NCBI GenBank assembly: GCA_007922305.1
Contig: ML677326.1
Location: forward strand, 50,376,460 to 50,440,459
Reading direction: 5' to 3'
Length of the DNA stretch: 64,000 nt
Origin: Dermatemys mawii
Taxonomy: Eukaryota; Chordata; Testudines; Dermatemydidae
The notes below the pieces were generated by a model. It was given only the letters and a program-made list of their open reading frames with translations. It made no database searches and had not been told where the DNA came from. Position 1 is the first letter of the stretch; every line of letters starts with the position of its first letter. Positions 62,280 to 64,000 of the stretch are shown one piece after another. A program made the position numbers and the translations under genes.

Positions 62280-63345
62280 GAATCTGAAAGGCACAGCTAA
62301 ATCTAATAAAACTCTAATAATGGGGGACTTCAACTATGCATATATGAACTGGTCAAATGCCACACCAGTACAAGGTTTAGAGATTCAACTTCCAAGCATC
62401 TTAAATTAAGCCTCTTGAAACTTCTAGTTCAAGGGGTACAATAAAGGTGATGCTATTCTTAACTTAACTATTCTGAAGTTAAGAATAATATCACCTTTAT
62501 CGTACCCCTAGAACTAGAACACACACAGTAAGTAACACACAAGAGTTGGTTCAAGAAGGGCTTATATTTGAGCCATTAAGTAACAATCACCTCAATGTAA
62601 TTAACTTCCTCACCCTCGGGAAGAACTGGACAAAACCTAGCACTGTAACACTAAACTTCAGAAAGACAGTCTTAAATGAGTCTATAGGACCCTCAAGTCA
62701 AAAGTAAGGATTAAATTCTGAGAGTCAGCATGGAGGCTACTTAAGCATATATTGTAGCAGAGTTACAGAAAGTATGTATGACTCTAAACAAAACAAGCAA
62801 CAGAAACACAACAGAAAAACAGCACACTAAAATGGCAAGGCTCAAAAGGTTATTTAAGTGAAACAGTTATCCTTCACAAAATGGAAATCCAAATCTAATG
62901 AAGCCAATAAAAAGAAACATAAACCTAGTGCAGGTAAACTGTAAGATGAGAATTAGGAGTGCTAAAAAGATCTTGAAGAATAAATCGCCAAAGACATAAG
63001 AACAAACAACAAAAAAATATTTATGTATGTAAGAAACAGGAATCTGTCAAAAAGAATTATTGGTTTCATTGGACAAGCAGTTTGTAAGGGACTAATTAAG
63101 GAGGAGCATGACATTGCAGAGAAGTTGAAATAATTCTTTGCATCACCTCACCAGAGATAATGGAAGAAATTAAGAATTAAATGATTGATTTGCTAACAAA
63201 AATGTGCACTCATCAAAACCAGCCACTCAGATGGGGACTAGAAAATGTAGTGCCTATCTTAAAAAAAACAGTGTTAGGAATGATCTTCAGAATTTTAGAC
63301 CAGCAAGCCTGAATTCAGTACCAGGAAGAAAAAAAAATCTTGGTT
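62280..63345 (+). pseudogene. CR1 LINE ORF2 fragment: endonuclease-to-RT linker (plus strand)
   Basis: IMGDFNYAYMNWSN at about 62317-62358 is the G-D-F-N motif of the apurinic-like (EEP) endonuclease of CR1 elements. Downstream, ELVQEGLIFEPLSNNHLNVI (about 62542-62601) matches the later endonuclease region, where the usual catalytic S-D-H reads as S-N-N-H. IRTNNKKIFMYVRNRN and GLIKEEHDIAEKLK lie in the linker before the RT domain. Stops and shifts abound. It is interrupted at 63358 by SINEs and appears to resume at 63835. Confidence 0.75.
62424..62517. repeat. 42-bp foldback (inverted duplication) in the CR1 fragment
   Basis: The arms at 62424-62465 and 62476-62517 are reverse complements with four mismatches in 42 positions, separated by a 10-nt loop. 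The left arm reads as ordinary CR1 sequence (D-A-I-L-N-L in frame), and the CR1 reading resumes just after the right arm. The right arm is therefore an inserted inverted copy. Confidence 0.85.
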
Positions 63346-63357
63346 GAAATGCTAATT

Positions 63358-63524
63358 CATAGAATATCAGGGTTGGAAGGGACCTCAGGAGATCATCTAG
63401 TCCAACCCCCTATTAAATCATCCAACAGATTTTTGTCCCATAACCCTTAATGGCCTCCTCAAAGATTGAGCCTACAATCCTGGGTGTAGCAGGCCAATAC
63501 TCAAACCACTGAGCTATCCCTCCC
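63358..63524 (-). repeat. tRNA-headed SINE with CR1-like tail, copy 1
   Basis: On the minus strand the head contains GGATAGCTCAGTGGTTTGAG, an excellent RNA polymerase III A box (TAGCTCAGTGG). A weaker B-box-like GGCTCAATC follows at tRNA-like spacing. The far end, in plus-strand view, is AGAATATCAGGGTTGGAAGG with TCATCTAGTCCAACCCC, the CR1-like 3' tail. It is a SINE, not a tRNA gene. Confidence 0.8.
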
Positions 63525-63583
63525 CCTAAAATAAAGCTCTCTCAAGTCTCTAATTATAAATAACTTGACATTGCCCACTACTC

Positions 63584-63768
63584 CTAGAATATCAGGGTCA
63601 GAAAGGACCTCAGAAAATCCTCTAGTCCAACCTCTGTGCAGGACCAATCCCCAATTAAACCATCTAACAGATTTTTGCCCCATATTAATAAATAGCACCC
63701 TCAAGGATAAAGCTCACAACCCTGGGTTTAGTAGGCCAAGGCTCAAACCATTGAGCTATCCCTCCCAC
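63584..63768 (-). repeat. tRNA-headed SINE with CR1-like tail, copy 2
   Basis: It has the same architecture and orientation as copy 1: AGAATATCAGGGTCAGAAAG at the tail side and TTGAGCTATCCCTCCC at the head side in plus-strand view. It is more diverged than copy 1, so the two inserted separately. Confidence 0.8.
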
Positions 63769-63834
63769 CAGTGCAGTATCTTAAAATATCAAAATAAATA
63801 CCAGTTCAATGCCTTCAGAGGATAATCATGCCTC

Positions 63835-64000
63835 TCTTAAATAGTATAATTATTGGAGCATGTAACCTAATAGTAAATAAAAGCAAACCAGTTAACATAA
63901 TTTATTTGGACCTTCCAAAAAGTCCTTCACAAACAGTTCTTAGCAAAACTAAATAATTATAGGATAGGAGATGACATTTTGTTATTTATAGAGTAACTGG
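63835..64000 (+). pseudogene. CR1 LINE RT fragment running off the window
   Basis: The plus strand reads NKSKPVNIIYLDLPKS at about 63873-63920, the Y-L-D-x-x-K motif at the start of the CR1 RT catalytic region. Position and strand fit a continuation of the 62280-63345 fragment beyond the SINE insertions. Confidence 0.65.

Noticed and set aside
63460..63524. tRNA-like sequence
   Set aside because: Good A box, but a diverged B box and fusion to a CR1-like tail mark it as a SINE head, not a tRNA gene.

Overview
This is 64 kb of AT-rich vertebrate nuclear DNA, most probably from a turtle, with a crocodilian or other sauropsid as the fallback. The call rests on the repeats: several CR1 LINE fragments, a tRNA-headed SINE with a CR1-like tail, a Penelope-like GIY-YIG fragment, short hAT-like and Harbinger-like elements of the kind I associate with turtle genomes, and MIR-like SINE relics. 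The species is inferred from recalled repeat families, not from a search. I recognise no host exon, no true tRNA or rRNA gene and no CRISPR array. The window reads as intergenic or deep intronic sequence.

Layout. 1-17 kb: mostly unrecognised AT-rich DNA with a (CA)n tract, a 656-bp element built from AGCGCT palindromes (2.2-2.9 kb), one copy of a 660-bp TG...CA element (3.7-4.3 kb), a Penelope-like/SINE composite (11.6-12.1 kb), MIR-like relics (13.7-14.1 kb), a possible LTR relic (14.3-15.1 kb) and a Harbinger-like MITE (16.4-16.7 kb). 17.7-20.3 kb: the only long protein-coding sequence, an uncharacterised transposase-like gene of about 575 codons broken by a single frameshift. 20-27 kb: largely unrecognised, with a second copy of the 660-bp element at 23.9-24.6 kb. 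27-31.3 kb: a dense cluster of an L1-like relic, three CR1 fragments in both orientations and two MITEs, one of them inserted inside a CR1. 32.2-32.9 kb: a GC-rich 703-bp element flanked by a 5-bp repeat. 38.6-42.8 kb: a second Harbinger-like MITE, a hAT-like MITE and an old CR1. 44.0-49.2 kb: a decayed Ty3/Gypsy-type LTR retrotransposon with both LTRs and gag, protease/RT, RNase H and integrase remnants, split by nested insertions. 49-62 kb: unrecognised apart from small MITEs. 62.3-64 kb: a CR1 fragment running off the window, carrying a 42-bp foldback and interrupted by two SINEs.

Nothing here forms an operon or pathway; the genes are parts of mobile elements. The points most worth a second look are the nearly intact transposase-like gene, the foldback inside the CR1, the palindrome-rich element, the SINE-head/Penelope chimera and the nested Gypsy locus.
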